Shown here piece after piece: positions 26,695-34,627 of a stretch of 64,000 nt of DNA. A program made the position numbers and the translations under genes. The DNA lies in NCBI GenBank assembly GCA_002070185.1, contig MWCT01000003.1:62001-126000 (forward strand). The letters are read 5' to 3'. How positions within the stretch are numbered: position 1 is the first letter of the stretch; every line of letters begins with the position of its first letter. Source of the DNA: a candidate division BRC1 bacterium ADurb.Bin183 (GTDB taxonomy: Bacteria; Sumerlaeota; Sumerlaeia; MWCT01). Below the pieces are notes generated by a model. That model did no database searches. It worked only from the letters and a program-made list of their open reading frames with translations, and was not told where the DNA came from.

Positions 26695-28476
26695 ATGAAA
26701 AAAATTAATTTATTTATTACCGCAGTTATCCTTCTGGGTTTGCCGCTTGCCGCCGTCCAGCCATCCGCGGCGATGGAATTGAATCTCCCTATGCCCCTTG
26801 AAATTAAAGGCTTCGACCCATCGCAGGCAAACGACCTCTATTCGATGACCGCCCTTATGCAGATTTACGAGCCGCTTTATCAATATGCGTATTTAGAGCG
26901 CCCGTATAAACCGGAGCCCCTCATTGCGGAATCGCTGCCGGAAATCTCCGCCGATAAACTCGTTTACACAATCAAACTCAAAAAAGGCGTCCGCTTTCAG
27001 GATGATAAATGCTTCAAGGAAACAAAAGGCAAAGGGCGGGAACTGACCGCACAAGACTTTATCTTCTCCTTCAAGCGCATCGCCGATAAAAAGGTCAACT
27101 CCAACGGATGGTGGATATTCCGCGACCACATCATCGGGCTGGATGAGTTTTACGAAAATTCCGGCGAGGCGAAGGATATGAAATATTACGACACGCCGGT
27201 GGAAGGGCTCGCCGCGCCCGACCCGCACACGCTGGTCATCCGCCTGAAAAAACCCTACCCCCAACTCTCTTGCATACTCACCATGCCCTACACATGCGCC
27301 GTCCCGCGCGAAGCGGTTGAATTTTACGGCGAGGAATTTTTGAACCACCCGATTGGGACCGGACCTTACAAACTTGAAAAATCTATTCGCGCCTCCAAAA
27401 TCACATACGTCCGCAACTCAACCTTCCGCGGCGAAACATACCCTTCAAAAGGCGCGCCGGAAGATGAACAAAACGGAATGCTCGCCGATGCGGGAAAACC
27501 CGTCCCTTTTGCTGACCGGCTCACATTTCACATCATCAAAGAATCATCCGTCATGTGGCTGCAATTCCTCTCCGGCAACCTTGACCGCGCCGGCATCCCC
27601 AAGGACAGCTACGACGCCGCCATTGACGAGAATAAAAATCTGCGCCCCAAACTTGCTGAAAAAGGCATACAACTCCTGATTACGCCGGATCTCGACCTCA
27701 CCTATGTCGCCTTCAACATGGAAGACTCTATCGTCGGCAAAAGCCCCGCACTGCGCCAAGCGCTCAGCCTCTGCCTCGACCGCGAACAACTCATCCACCA
27801 CTTCTATAATAACCACGCCATCGAGGCAAAAGGTCCCATCCCGCCCGGTCTGGCGGGATACGACCCCGACCTCCAAAATCCCTTTGCGCGCTTTGACATG
27901 GCAAAGGCAAAAGAAAAAATGGCGGAAGCGCGGCGCGAACTCGGTCTTGCCCCAGACTCGCCCATCGAACTCACATACGACTCCCAGAACAATGACATCA
28001 CATCGCGCCAGATAGACGAATTTTATACGGACGGTTTCAAGCAGCTGGGCGTTAAAATCAATTACAACGTCAACACTTGGCCCCAGTTCCTCGACCGCAT
28101 CAAAAATAAAAAAGGGCAGGTCTGGGGACAGGCGTGGGGCGCCGATTACCCCGACGCCGAAAACTTCCTACAACTCCTCTACGGTCCAAACGCCTCCCCC
28201 GGCGATAACAACGCCAATTACAAAAACCCCGAATTTGATAAACTCTACGAACAAATGAAACTGATGGAGGACTCCCCAGAGCGGCGGGAAATCATCAAAA
28301 AAATGGTCGCCATCGTCATCAAAGATTCACCGTGGATTTTTTGCACGCACCGCATCCGATTCAACGTCAACCACGGCTGGCTCAAAAATTACACCTACCA
28401 CAGCCTCGGCAGTAATTATTGCAAATATTACCGCATTGATGAAACAGCAAAAAAAGAACTCAAAAAGAAACTGTGA
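26695..28476 (+). CDS. Peptide/oligopeptide ABC transporter substrate-binding protein (SBP_bac_5)
   Basis: 593 residues from ATG 26695 (AAGGG 9 bases upstream). It has a cleavable signal peptide ending at PSAA and no lipobox cysteine, so it should be periplasmic and soluble. The family-5 fold is shown by FDPSQANDLYSMTAL, VRFQDD, LTAQDFIFSFKRI, HPIGTGPYKL, ALSLCLDREQ and the terminal half. These proteins capture peptides or other oligomers for DppBC/YejBE-type permeases. No permease is adjacent; candidates are the YejB/YejE-like genes at 56628-58782. It overlaps the next gene by 4 bases. Confidence 0.88.
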   Translation: MKKINLFITAVILLGLPLAAVQPSAAMELNLPMPLEIKGFDPSQANDLYSMTALMQIYEPLYQYAYLERPYKPEPLIAESLPEISADKLVYTIKLKKGVRFQDDKCFKETKGKGRELTAQDFIFSFKRIADKKVNSNGWWIFRDHIIGLDEFYENSGEAKDMKYYDTPVEGLAAPDPHTLVIRLKKPYPQLSCILTMPYTCAVPREAVEFYGEEFLNHPIGTGPYKLEKSIRASKITYVRNSTFRGETYPSKGAPEDEQNGMLADAGKPVPFADRLTFHIIKESSVMWLQFLSGNLDRAGIPKDSYDAAIDENKNLRPKLAEKGIQLLITPDLDLTYVAFNMEDSIVGKSPALRQALSLCLDREQLIHHFYNNHAIEAKGPIPPGLAGYDPDLQNPFARFDMAKAKEKMAEARRELGLAPDSPIELTYDSQNNDITSRQIDEFYTDGFKQLGVKINYNVNTWPQFLDRIKNKKGQVWGQAWGADYPDAENFLQLLYGPNASPGDNNANYKNPEFDKLYEQMKLMEDSPERREIIKKMVAIVIKDSPWIFCTHRIRFNVNHGWLKNYTYHSLGSNYCKYYRIDETAKKELKKKL

Positions 28477-29633
28477 AGATAATGGGACAAAACGTCTTCA
28501 AACCGCGAATCCTGATGATTAACTCCGCGCGCAAATGGATCGGCGAAGCGGCGCACACCATCATACTTGTCGAAGGACTCCGCGCGCGCGGCATCCCCGT
28601 CGTGCTGGTCTGCCGCAAAGATTTCGCCCTTCATCAAAAAGCCAAAGAAAAAAATATCCCATTTTACAACCTTGCCATGAAAGGCAATTTCAACGGCGTC
28701 AACGACCTCCTTGACTTGACGGCTCTCCGCCGCATCATCAAAGAGCATCAAATAGACATCATACACGCCCATCGCGGCAAAGACCATTGGTATTCCGCAT
28801 GCGTCCGCCTCCTGCCGGGGCTCCCCGCCCGACCTTTCGTGATTCGCACGCGCCACGTGACCGTACCCGTAAAAAACCACATCTTCAACCGCTGGCTTTA
28901 TCAAAAAGGAACGGATAGCGTGATTGCCGTCTCCCAAAAAGCGGCGGAAAGCCTGCAAGGCGTGCCGATGAAAAATAACCCCGCCGTCATTTACGCGGCG
29001 GTTGACACGGCAAGATTCACCCCTGAAAAACGCTCCGACGAAATGCGCCGCGCCTGCGGAATCTCCAATGTGGCGCCGGATGCCCCCCTCATCGGGCTGG
29101 TTGCCCGTTTCCAGCGCGTCAAAGGACAAGCCATCCTTCTGGAAGCCATCCCAAAAATCCTACAATTCCTCCCCGATGCCCGATTCGTTTTCGCAGGACA
29201 GGGCAAGGAAGGCAACCGCCAAACACTCATTCAAAAAGTTCAAGAATCGAACATCGCAAACCGCGTCCAGATTTTAGGATTCCTTCCCGATATCGAAACA
29301 CTCATTGCCTCCCTTGACGCCGGCGTCGTGGCTTCGCTCGGCTCGGAAGGCTCCAGCCGCATCACAATGGAATACATGGCATCCGGCGTGCCCGTCATCG
29401 CCACCAGCGTTGGCGGCATCCCCGAGCTCCTTGAATGCGGAAGGCTGGGAAGGTCAGTGGAGCCGAACAACGCCGAAGAACTGGCGCGCGGCATCATTGA
29501 AACGCTGCTTGCGCCGCACGCCTCCCGCGAAAAAGCCCGCCTCGCCCTCGAAAAAGCGCGCTCCTCTTTGAACTCCGACCGCTTCATTTCCGAAACCCTG
29601 CGCGAATACCAAAAAGTCATGTGGAAAAGTTAA
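28473..29633 (+). CDS. GT4 family glycosyltransferase
   Basis: 386 residues from GTG 28473; ATG 28482 is an alternative. The GT-B fold is indicated by an N-terminal KWIGEAAHTIILVEGLR region, HAHRGKDHW, VIAVSQKAA, VIYAAVDTARF (NGVD-like) and the C-terminal donor-binding LGSEGSSRITMEYMASGVPV with the E-x7-E motif. It would transfer a nucleotide sugar to a lipid or glycan acceptor at the cytoplasmic face. The 4-base overlap with the binding-protein gene implies co-transcription but gives no functional clue. Confidence 0.85.
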   Translation: MKIMGQNVFKPRILMINSARKWIGEAAHTIILVEGLRARGIPVVLVCRKDFALHQKAKEKNIPFYNLAMKGNFNGVNDLLDLTALRRIIKEHQIDIIHAHRGKDHWYSACVRLLPGLPARPFVIRTRHVTVPVKNHIFNRWLYQKGTDSVIAVSQKAAESLQGVPMKNNPAVIYAAVDTARFTPEKRSDEMRRACGISNVAPDAPLIGLVARFQRVKGQAILLEAIPKILQFLPDARFVFAGQGKEGNRQTLIQKVQESNIANRVQILGFLPDIETLIASLDAGVVASLGSEGSSRITMEYMASGVPVIATSVGGIPELLECGRLGRSVEPNNAEELARGIIETLLAPHASREKARLALEKARSSLNSDRFISETLREYQKVMWKS

Positions 29634-29682
29634 TCTTGATTTCGCCGAAAAGACTTTGTTAGTTTCTATTCATCATAGATAA

Positions 29683-29688
29683 TATAAT
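29683..29688 (+). promoter_or_regulatory. Candidate -10 element before the diguanylate cyclase gene
   Basis: A perfect TATAAT lies 24 bases before ATG 29712 in an AT-rich gap. No good -35 is found at the expected distance. Confidence 0.4.
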
Positions 29689-29711
29689 CGCGGAACTATG
29701 AAAGTGTTGCC

Positions 29712-30644
29712 ATGCTTCGCGTCGCTTCACAATTAAAATCCCTCAAAATGCGCCTGCTGATTGTAACCATCTGCAACACTATCATCTCGCTTTGCGCCGT
29801 CATCGTTTTCTTCCTCATCTTGCAATATAAAACGGAAAGCGGATGGAACATATTCTGGAAGGAGTTCTTCCCCTTTTTATTCATATTTTTCGGGCTTAAT
29901 GCCGCGCTGAACCTTTTCACCACAAAGGTTATACTCAACCCCATCAACACACTCACACGTGAAATTAAAAACTTGGCGGACTCCGGCTCTCTTAATGATT
30001 TGAGCGCGGCGCACTATCCGGAGATGGAACTCCTTATCAAGTCCATAATAGACCTCGTCACCTTTGCCAATAAAGAACGCGCCTTCGCCCTCATGCTCAA
30101 AGAGGCGTCCCGCAGCCGCAGCAAAACTGCGCAGGTGGACTCCCTGACCGGTCTGCGCACCAGAGAATACATGGATATGTTTCTGCCGGAGGAAATCGCC
30201 CGCGCCGGACTGCTTAATGTTTCGCTTTCTATTTTGATGCTGGATGTGGATGACTTCAAATTTTACAACGACACAAACGGACACCCCGAAGGCGACCGCG
30301 CCCTCAAACAGGCGGCGGCATTGCTCCAAAATAACACGCGCAACCATGATATCTGCATCCGCTACGGCGGCGAGGAGTTCATGGTTATCATGCCGCGCAC
30401 GCCCCTTTATCAAGCCAAAGATGTGGCGGAACGAATCAGGAAAGCATTTTTTGAGACGCACTTTGATTTTGAACACAAACAACCGGGAGGAAAACTCACC
30501 ATCTCCATTGGCGTGGCGACATTTCCCGAACACGCCGCCGAACACGCCGCTCTTATTAAATGCGCAGACGTCGCCCTTTATCAGGCGAAACAAAAAGGCA
30601 AAAACATGGTCTGCGTGTTTGAACCAAATCCTATAACTCAATAG
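29712..30644 (+). CDS. Membrane-bound diguanylate cyclase (GGDEF)
   Basis: The 310-residue protein has two membrane helices (about 13-38 and 50-72) and a HAMP-like linker. The C-terminal GGDEF domain has DSLTGLRTREY, LDVDDFKFYNDTNGH and the catalytic GGEEF at 219-223. The inhibitory I-site RxxD is present as RNHD (210-213), so product inhibition is likely intact. It synthesises cyclic di-GMP. No separate sensory domain is seen between the helices (loop about 12 residues), so signal input would be through the membrane or a partner. It converges with the oxidoreductase gene with a 14-base overlap. Confidence 0.9.
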   Translation: MLRVASQLKSLKMRLLIVTICNTIISLCAVIVFFLILQYKTESGWNIFWKEFFPFLFIFFGLNAALNLFTTKVILNPINTLTREIKNLADSGSLNDLSAAHYPEMELLIKSIIDLVTFANKERAFALMLKEASRSRSKTAQVDSLTGLRTREYMDMFLPEEIARAGLLNVSLSILMLDVDDFKFYNDTNGHPEGDRALKQAAALLQNNTRNHDICIRYGGEEFMVIMPRTPLYQAKDVAERIRKAFFETHFDFEHKQPGGKLTISIGVATFPEHAAEHAALIKCADVALYQAKQKGKNMVCVFEPNPITQ

Positions 30645-31626
30645 CCTTATTTGTGCGGGCGGATTCCATTAAAGCAAACGCCAGACGCGCCGCATTAAAG
30701 GCGTCGGCGGCGCCTGCCAGCGGCTTTGCGCCTTCCTGCACGCACTGGATAAAATGACGCATTTCCTTCTGATAGGGGCTTTCGGATGAGGGCGATTCGG
30801 GAACGATTGTCCCAGAGGCAGAGCCCGCAGCCTTCTTCTTTTCCGCAAACGTCAAAGTCGCGGCGTCCCGCATGTCATACTCCAACATCCCCTCCGTGCC
30901 GCTCGCCTCAAAGCCCGTCAAGAACGAGCCATCCGGCTCCGCCCAGCTCGCCTCAACATGCGCCAGCACGCCGTTTTTGAATTTGATAATCCCCAGACCG
31001 TAATCCTCCGCAATCCCTTTCGAGCCGAGATTCTGTCCGAACACCCTTGCCGCCGCGCCGAACGTCCATAAGAGCCAATCAAGGTCGTGAATGGCAAGGT
31101 CAAGGAAAACGCCGCCGCTTCTTTTGTAATCCAGATACCAATTATCTTTTTTATCAAAGCTGGCGGGTTTGCCGCAGCAGCGTGAGAGGCGCACAATCCC
31201 CGCCTTGCCGATGCCGCCGGAAAGAATCGTCTCCCGCGCATGGGCATATTCCCAGAAAAATCGCACCACATGCCCCGCCATAAAAACAGGCTTGTAATTT
31301 CTCGCAGCGTCGCGGATGGCTTGCGCCTCTTTCAGATTTGAGGCAAGCGGCTTCTCGCAAAAGATATGCTTTCCCGCCGCCATATATTTTTTGATAAAAG
31401 GCAGACGAAACGGCGTGGGTATGGCGTGAATAACCAGCTCGGTTTCCGCATCTTTAATAACGTCGTCAATACTCGGCGACCAGCGCGCGCCGATGGCTTT
31501 TGCCAGTTTGCCGCCGCGCGTCTTATCCCTGTCCACGATCCACTTAATAGACGCCTCGGGCATCTTCGACAAATTTACCGCATGTATGGTGCCCATCAAA
31601 CCCGCGCCAACTACCGCTGCCTTCAT
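30631..31626 (-). CDS. Gfo/Idh/MocA family NAD(P)-dependent oxidoreductase
   Basis: 331 residues. An N-terminal Rossmann domain with VVGAGLMGTIHA, the sugar-oxidoreductase motif CEKPLASN (catalytic Lys of EKP) and GGVFLDLAIHDLDWLLW, with the G-x-x-x-D-x-x-x-H-x-x-D pattern, support a sugar or inositol dehydrogenase. The exact substrate (inositol, scyllo-inositol or another polyol) is not predictable. AAGGGG precedes ATG 31626. It may share a transcript with the upstream lipoprotein gene only if read from that side, as it lies downstream of it on the same strand, 80 bases away. Confidence 0.88.
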   Translation of the reverse strand: MKAAVVGAGLMGTIHAVNLSKMPEASIKWIVDRDKTRGGKLAKAIGARWSPSIDDVIKDAETELVIHAIPTPFRLPFIKKYMAAGKHIFCEKPLASNLKEAQAIRDAARNYKPVFMAGHVVRFFWEYAHARETILSGGIGKAGIVRLSRCCGKPASFDKKDNWYLDYKRSGGVFLDLAIHDLDWLLWTFGAAARVFGQNLGSKGIAEDYGLGIIKFKNGVLAHVEASWAEPDGSFLTGFEASGTEGMLEYDMRDAATLTFAEKKKAAGSASGTIVPESPSSESPYQKEMRHFIQCVQEGAKPLAGAADAFNAARLAFALMESARTNKAIEL

Positions 31627-31705
31627 ATTTTTCCCCTTATCATAATTTAATTATTAAGTAATCATCAATTTATAATCCCTAATTACTAACTCTTAATTAA
31701 TCGCC

Positions 31706-32803
31706 CTATCTCCTCCCCCCGCCTCTGGGCATGGGCGGCATACCGCCGCCGCGGCGTCCACCGCGTTCCGGCTGCGCCGCCCCCTTTTTTTTCGTTCCGG
31801 ATGTTTCTTCATCGGGGACGTCCAGCTCTGGGATGTTGAATTTGATTTTGATATCCTCCGGACTCATAGCGGGCTGACGCTCCACCTTCACCGCTTCGCC
31901 CTGCTCCAGAATCGAATAGCGATTCCCCGGCTTGAAGTCTATCGTCCAACAGGATGAGAGCCTGTCTCCGCTGACAACAACCGTTGCGATGCGGTAAGGA
32001 CCGGCGGCGACGTCCACGCTTCGGCTCTCATAGGGATTGAGCGGCATGCTGCTGCTTTCCTCTCCCGAAAGATAAAAGATGACCTGCTGCCCGCTGCCGT
32101 TCAAAAGGCTGACGCGCGGGCGCGCCTGCGGAATAACTCCGAGCAGCCGCACGGTGTCCGAGGAGTTATGCTCCATTGCAAACACCTCATCCACAATCTT
32201 GTCAATCTTCTCTTCCTTTTCCTTATCTTCCTGAGTTCCCCACCGCCCTTTGAACGGAATCAAACCCTTTTTCGTCATTTCCTCGACTATGGCGTTCTGC
32301 CTCCCCTCGGCGGTCATCCATTCCCCGTTGTGCAGCACAAGCCCTTTATCTTTCTGCTCAGCGGCAAACTTCATCTCCGGCGTCATCCAGATATCCTTGT
32401 ATTGAACCAGCCCCGCCTCTTGCGGGTTGACCCATTTATCATTGTAACGGACCAAGCCCTGCTCTTTGTATTCCTGCTCGATGAGGGCGGGCGTCTTTTC
32501 CAACGAGAATGAAATGCTCTCGCGGTTTAGAACATACGTTTCCACCAGTTTGGGATGCGTCGGATGGTAGCCCTCTTTTTCAAGCCGAATAAAAAAGGCG
32601 CTGCGCGCGGCTCGCTGAGCGGAACAGGGCGTCAGTATTGGATGGCTGCCGCCCAAAACGCGCCATGGTCCTTGAATGTTATCCGAATAAAGAACCGTTG
32701 CGCCCGGCGGGTCGGATTCAATGTGAACCTTGCCATTGCACCCCGACAGCGCCAACGCCAGCGCCACAACCATCGCGACTAAAAACCATTTGAAATTTTC
32801 CAT
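31706..32803 (-). CDS. Lipoprotein with PEGA-like domain and W-x-x-x-E tandem repeats
   Basis: The 365-residue protein has a signal peptide with lipobox LSGC (Cys22) and a PEGA-like beta-domain (KVHIESDPPGATVLYSD). Residues about 110-200 hold four tandem copies of a 20-25-residue motif, G-L-(V/I)-x-(Y/H/F)-x-x-x-W-x-x-x-E: GLVRYNDKWVNPQE, GLVQYKDIWMTPE, GLVLHNGEWMTAE and GLIPFKGRWGTQE. Then comes a beta-rich region and a Gly/Arg/Met-rich tail ending MPRGGGRR. The repeat motif appears in uncharacterised proteins of several planctomycete-like phyla, where its role is unknown. No enzyme domain is visible. Confidence 0.7.
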   Translation of the reverse strand: MENFKWFLVAMVVALALALSGCNGKVHIESDPPGATVLYSDNIQGPWRVLGGSHPILTPCSAQRAARSAFFIRLEKEGYHPTHPKLVETYVLNRESISFSLEKTPALIEQEYKEQGLVRYNDKWVNPQEAGLVQYKDIWMTPEMKFAAEQKDKGLVLHNGEWMTAEGRQNAIVEEMTKKGLIPFKGRWGTQEDKEKEEKIDKIVDEVFAMEHNSSDTVRLLGVIPQARPRVSLLNGSGQQVIFYLSGEESSSMPLNPYESRSVDVAAGPYRIATVVVSGDRLSSCWTIDFKPGNRYSILEQGEAVKVERQPAMSPEDIKIKFNIPELDVPDEETSGTKKKGAAQPERGGRRGGGMPPMPRGGGRR

Positions 32804-32835
32804 AATCTCCGCCTGATTTTACAATCTTATCGAAA

Positions 32836-32876
32836 CCCCGCACTCGGCGGGGAATTCCTTAGCCTGATGAGCCGAG
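32836..32876. other. Two mutually exclusive stem-loops in the lipoprotein leader
   Basis: CCCCGC (32836-32841) can pair with GCGGGG (32847-32852), or CTCGGC (32843-32848) can pair with GCCGAG (32871-32876). The two stems share bases, so only one can form. On the minus strand this lies about 35 bases upstream of the lipoprotein start. No terminator T-run follows. It may be an RNA switch or coincidence. Confidence 0.25.
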
Positions 32877-33220
32877 CAGCTCCTAAAAAAACGGTTGAAA
32901 AAATTGTCCCCTTTGGCGACCCGCCCATCTTTCAAACCCAAATAAAACGCGATATATTTAGCAAGCATAAAGAGCCCTTTGCAAAATTAAGAACCTTGTT
33001 TTTTGAATTAAAAACAAAATTTCTATGAATCCTTTCCATATCCATCGTCAATAAAATGTTAAATCGCCGCGATGGATATGCCGCGTTGGAAAGCAGTAAT
33101 GCGCCGGCGTGAGTGCGGAATATCCTTGACGGCGGCGGGTGTCTTTAACGAAAACCTCATAAAAGAACGGTTTGCAAAAATTTTATAAATAATCTATCTT
33201 TGAGCAGATCCTAAAAACGG
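32874..33220. repeat. Direct repeat pair in the intergenic region
   Basis: Copies at 32874-32894 and 33202-33220 share GAGCAG(C/A)TCCTAAAAA...ACGG and lie on the same strand 300 bases apart. The second copy also forms the left arm of the inverted repeat at 33209-33283. Between them is the perfect 11-base inverted repeat at 33037-33080. Confidence 0.4.
33037..33080. repeat. 11-base perfect inverted repeat
   Basis: CATATCCATCG (33037-33047) and CGATGGATATG (33070-33080) are perfectly complementary, with a 22-base spacer. It may form a hairpin or be a dimeric protein site. It is 226 bases before the aldolase start. The rest of the 500-base gap has an AT-rich hairpin at 32996-33017. Confidence 0.5.
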
Positions 33221-33283
33221 CGCTATTTTTTTGTAGGGCGGGTTGCCAGCCTGCTCCAGCATAAGCAATCAGCGATTTTAGGA
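33209..33283. repeat. Inverted repeat before the aldolase gene
   Basis: TCCTAAAAA (33209-33217) plus CGCT pairs with AGCG plus ATTTTAGGA (33271-33283). The stem begins 23 bases before the aldolase start. The loop holds a GC-rich segment with the common intergenic phrase GGCGGGTTGCCAGCCTGC. Confidence 0.45.
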
Positions 33284-33305
33284 CGGTCTCATAAAGGAAG
33301 CCGCT

Positions 33306-34331
33306 ATGGCTCTTGTGAATTTAAGAGATATTCTCGCCGACGCCCGCGCTAATAAATATGCCGTGGGCTCTTTTAATGTTGTTGACCTTGCCAGCCTTGA
33401 GGCGATTTTGGAGGCGGCGGAATTCATGCAGTCGCCCGTCATTCTTTCCATCGCCGAAGTCCACTTCAAATACGTCAACCTTGAAAACATAACCCCCGCC
33501 ATAAAGGAAGTGGCAAGACGCTGCTCCTGCCCCGTCGCTTTGCATCTGGATCACGGCGAATCCTTTGAAGCCATCATGCGCGCCTTGCGGGCGGGATTCA
33601 CCTCCATCATGTTTGACGGCTCCAAACTCGCCTTTGATGAAAACATCCGGCAGACCGCCGCCATCGTCAAGATGTGCCACGCAGTCGGCGTCACAGTCGA
33701 AGCGGAGCTGGGGCACATTGGCGGCGCAGAGGGCGGCAGCGGCGGCGCGGTTCCTCCGCCGGAGGAGTTTTACACCAAAGTGGACGAGGCGGTTCGATTT
33801 GTGAAAGAGACCAAAGTGGACGCGCTGGCGGTTGCCATCGGCACAGCGCACGGGCTTTACAAAGGCAAACCGCAGCTTGATTTTGAACGGCTCAAGGCGC
33901 TGAATGCCGCGCTAAACATCCCGCTCGTATTGCACGGCGGAACAGGTCTTTCCAACGATGATTTTGCCAGATGCATTGAAAATGGTGTGGCAAAAATTAA
34001 TTTCTACACAGGCATGAGCGTCGCCGCAACGGAGCGTATCAAAGATAAATTAAAAAGCAGCCCCGAAAGTTATGACTATCCCGGTTTGCTTTTAGAAGCA
34101 AAGGCGGGCATTTGCCGGACGGTCTCCGAACAGATTGACATTTTCCGCAGCAAAGGGATGTGCGCGCCGGATAGCTCGCTTTGCAGTTTTTGCTCCGGAT
34201 GTGTGATACCTCGTAAAATTCATGCGCCCGTCGGTGCGCCCGCTCCCGCCGCTGCCGCATCAGACGGCGAAGCCCTCGTGAAAAAAATTGCGGACGCCGT
34301 TATTGACGTCCTCCGGCAGATGAAAAAATAA
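33306..34331 (+). CDS. Class II ketose-bisphosphate aldolase with cysteine cluster and encapsulation-peptide-like tail
   Basis: The 341-residue product has the class II (zinc) aldolase core: HLDHGESFEAI, SIMFDGSKL, VEAELGHIGG, AIGTAHGLY and LHGGTGLSNDDF, matching fructose- or tagatose-bisphosphate aldolase. Beyond the core, residues 285-341 are extra. They comprise four cysteines at 286, 293, 296 and 299 (C-x6-C-x2-C-x2-C), a linker of Pro/Ala/Gly (about 306-319) and a terminal amphipathic helix, ALVKKIADAVIDVLRQMKK. That linker-helix form is what bacterial microcompartment encapsulation peptides look like. No shell protein gene is in the window, so the link is inference. Substrate unproven; it could be fructose- or another ketose-bisphosphate. 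Confidence 0.85.
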   Translation: MALVNLRDILADARANKYAVGSFNVVDLASLEAILEAAEFMQSPVILSIAEVHFKYVNLENITPAIKEVARRCSCPVALHLDHGESFEAIMRALRAGFTSIMFDGSKLAFDENIRQTAAIVKMCHAVGVTVEAELGHIGGAEGGSGGAVPPPEEFYTKVDEAVRFVKETKVDALAVAIGTAHGLYKGKPQLDFERLKALNAALNIPLVLHGGTGLSNDDFARCIENGVAKINFYTGMSVAATERIKDKLKSSPESYDYPGLLLEAKAGICRTVSEQIDIFRSKGMCAPDSSLCSFCSGCVIPRKIHAPVGAPAPAAAASDGEALVKKIADAVIDVLRQMKK

Positions 34332-34449
34332 CCGAATTAAATGCTATTTTTCCATTGCATCGGATGAATGGGGTTATTATGTAAGAGTGTTTTTTTCGTA
34401 AATATTCATAGGATAATTTGAAATACATTAGAAAGGAGCCGGGCCACCT

Positions 34450-34536
34450 ATGGGGAGTATAATCAAGAAGCGCCGCAAAAAAATCCGCAAACACAAATAC
34501 AGAAAACTCCGCAAACGGATGAAATTCCGCCGTTAG
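34450..34536 (+). CDS. bS22/AURKAIP1-COX24-like small basic ribosomal protein
   Basis: The 28-residue product, MGSIIKKRRKKIRKHKYR then KLRKRMKFRR, closely resembles the mycobacterial small-subunit protein bS22 (which starts MGSVIKKRRKRMSKKKHRK) and the COX24/AURKAIP1 domain. It is nearly all Lys/Arg with the conserved MGS-(V/I)-I-K-K-R-R start. AAAGGAG (34432-34438) is 11 bases upstream of the ATG and a terminator follows, so it looks like a real monocistronic gene. It is too short for most gene finders. The family sits on the 30S subunit; function beyond that is unclear. Confidence 0.8.
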   Translation: MGSIIKKRRKKIRKHKYRKLRKRMKFRR

Positions 34537-34562
34537 TTTTCGGTGTATGATACGTTTCTCTT

Positions 34563-34613
34563 AAGCGGCGCGAGAGGAATCCAACCCCTTGGCGCCGCTT
34601 TATTTTATATTTT
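34563..34613 (+). terminator. Intrinsic terminator after the bS22-like gene
   Basis: AAGCGGCGC (34563-34571) and GCGCCGCTT (34592-34600) form a perfect 9-base stem followed by TATTTTATATTTT. It lies 27 bases after the small gene and 15 bases before aroA, so it could also be an attenuator for aroA. Confidence 0.8.
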
Positions 34614-34627
34614 CAATAGGCAATCTA

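Noticed and set aside
32832-32870. GAAAC followed by CTGATGA, reminiscent of a hammerhead ribozyme core
   Set aside because: The spacing and flanking sequence do not give stems I and II in any circular order; no cleavage-site UH next to stem III.
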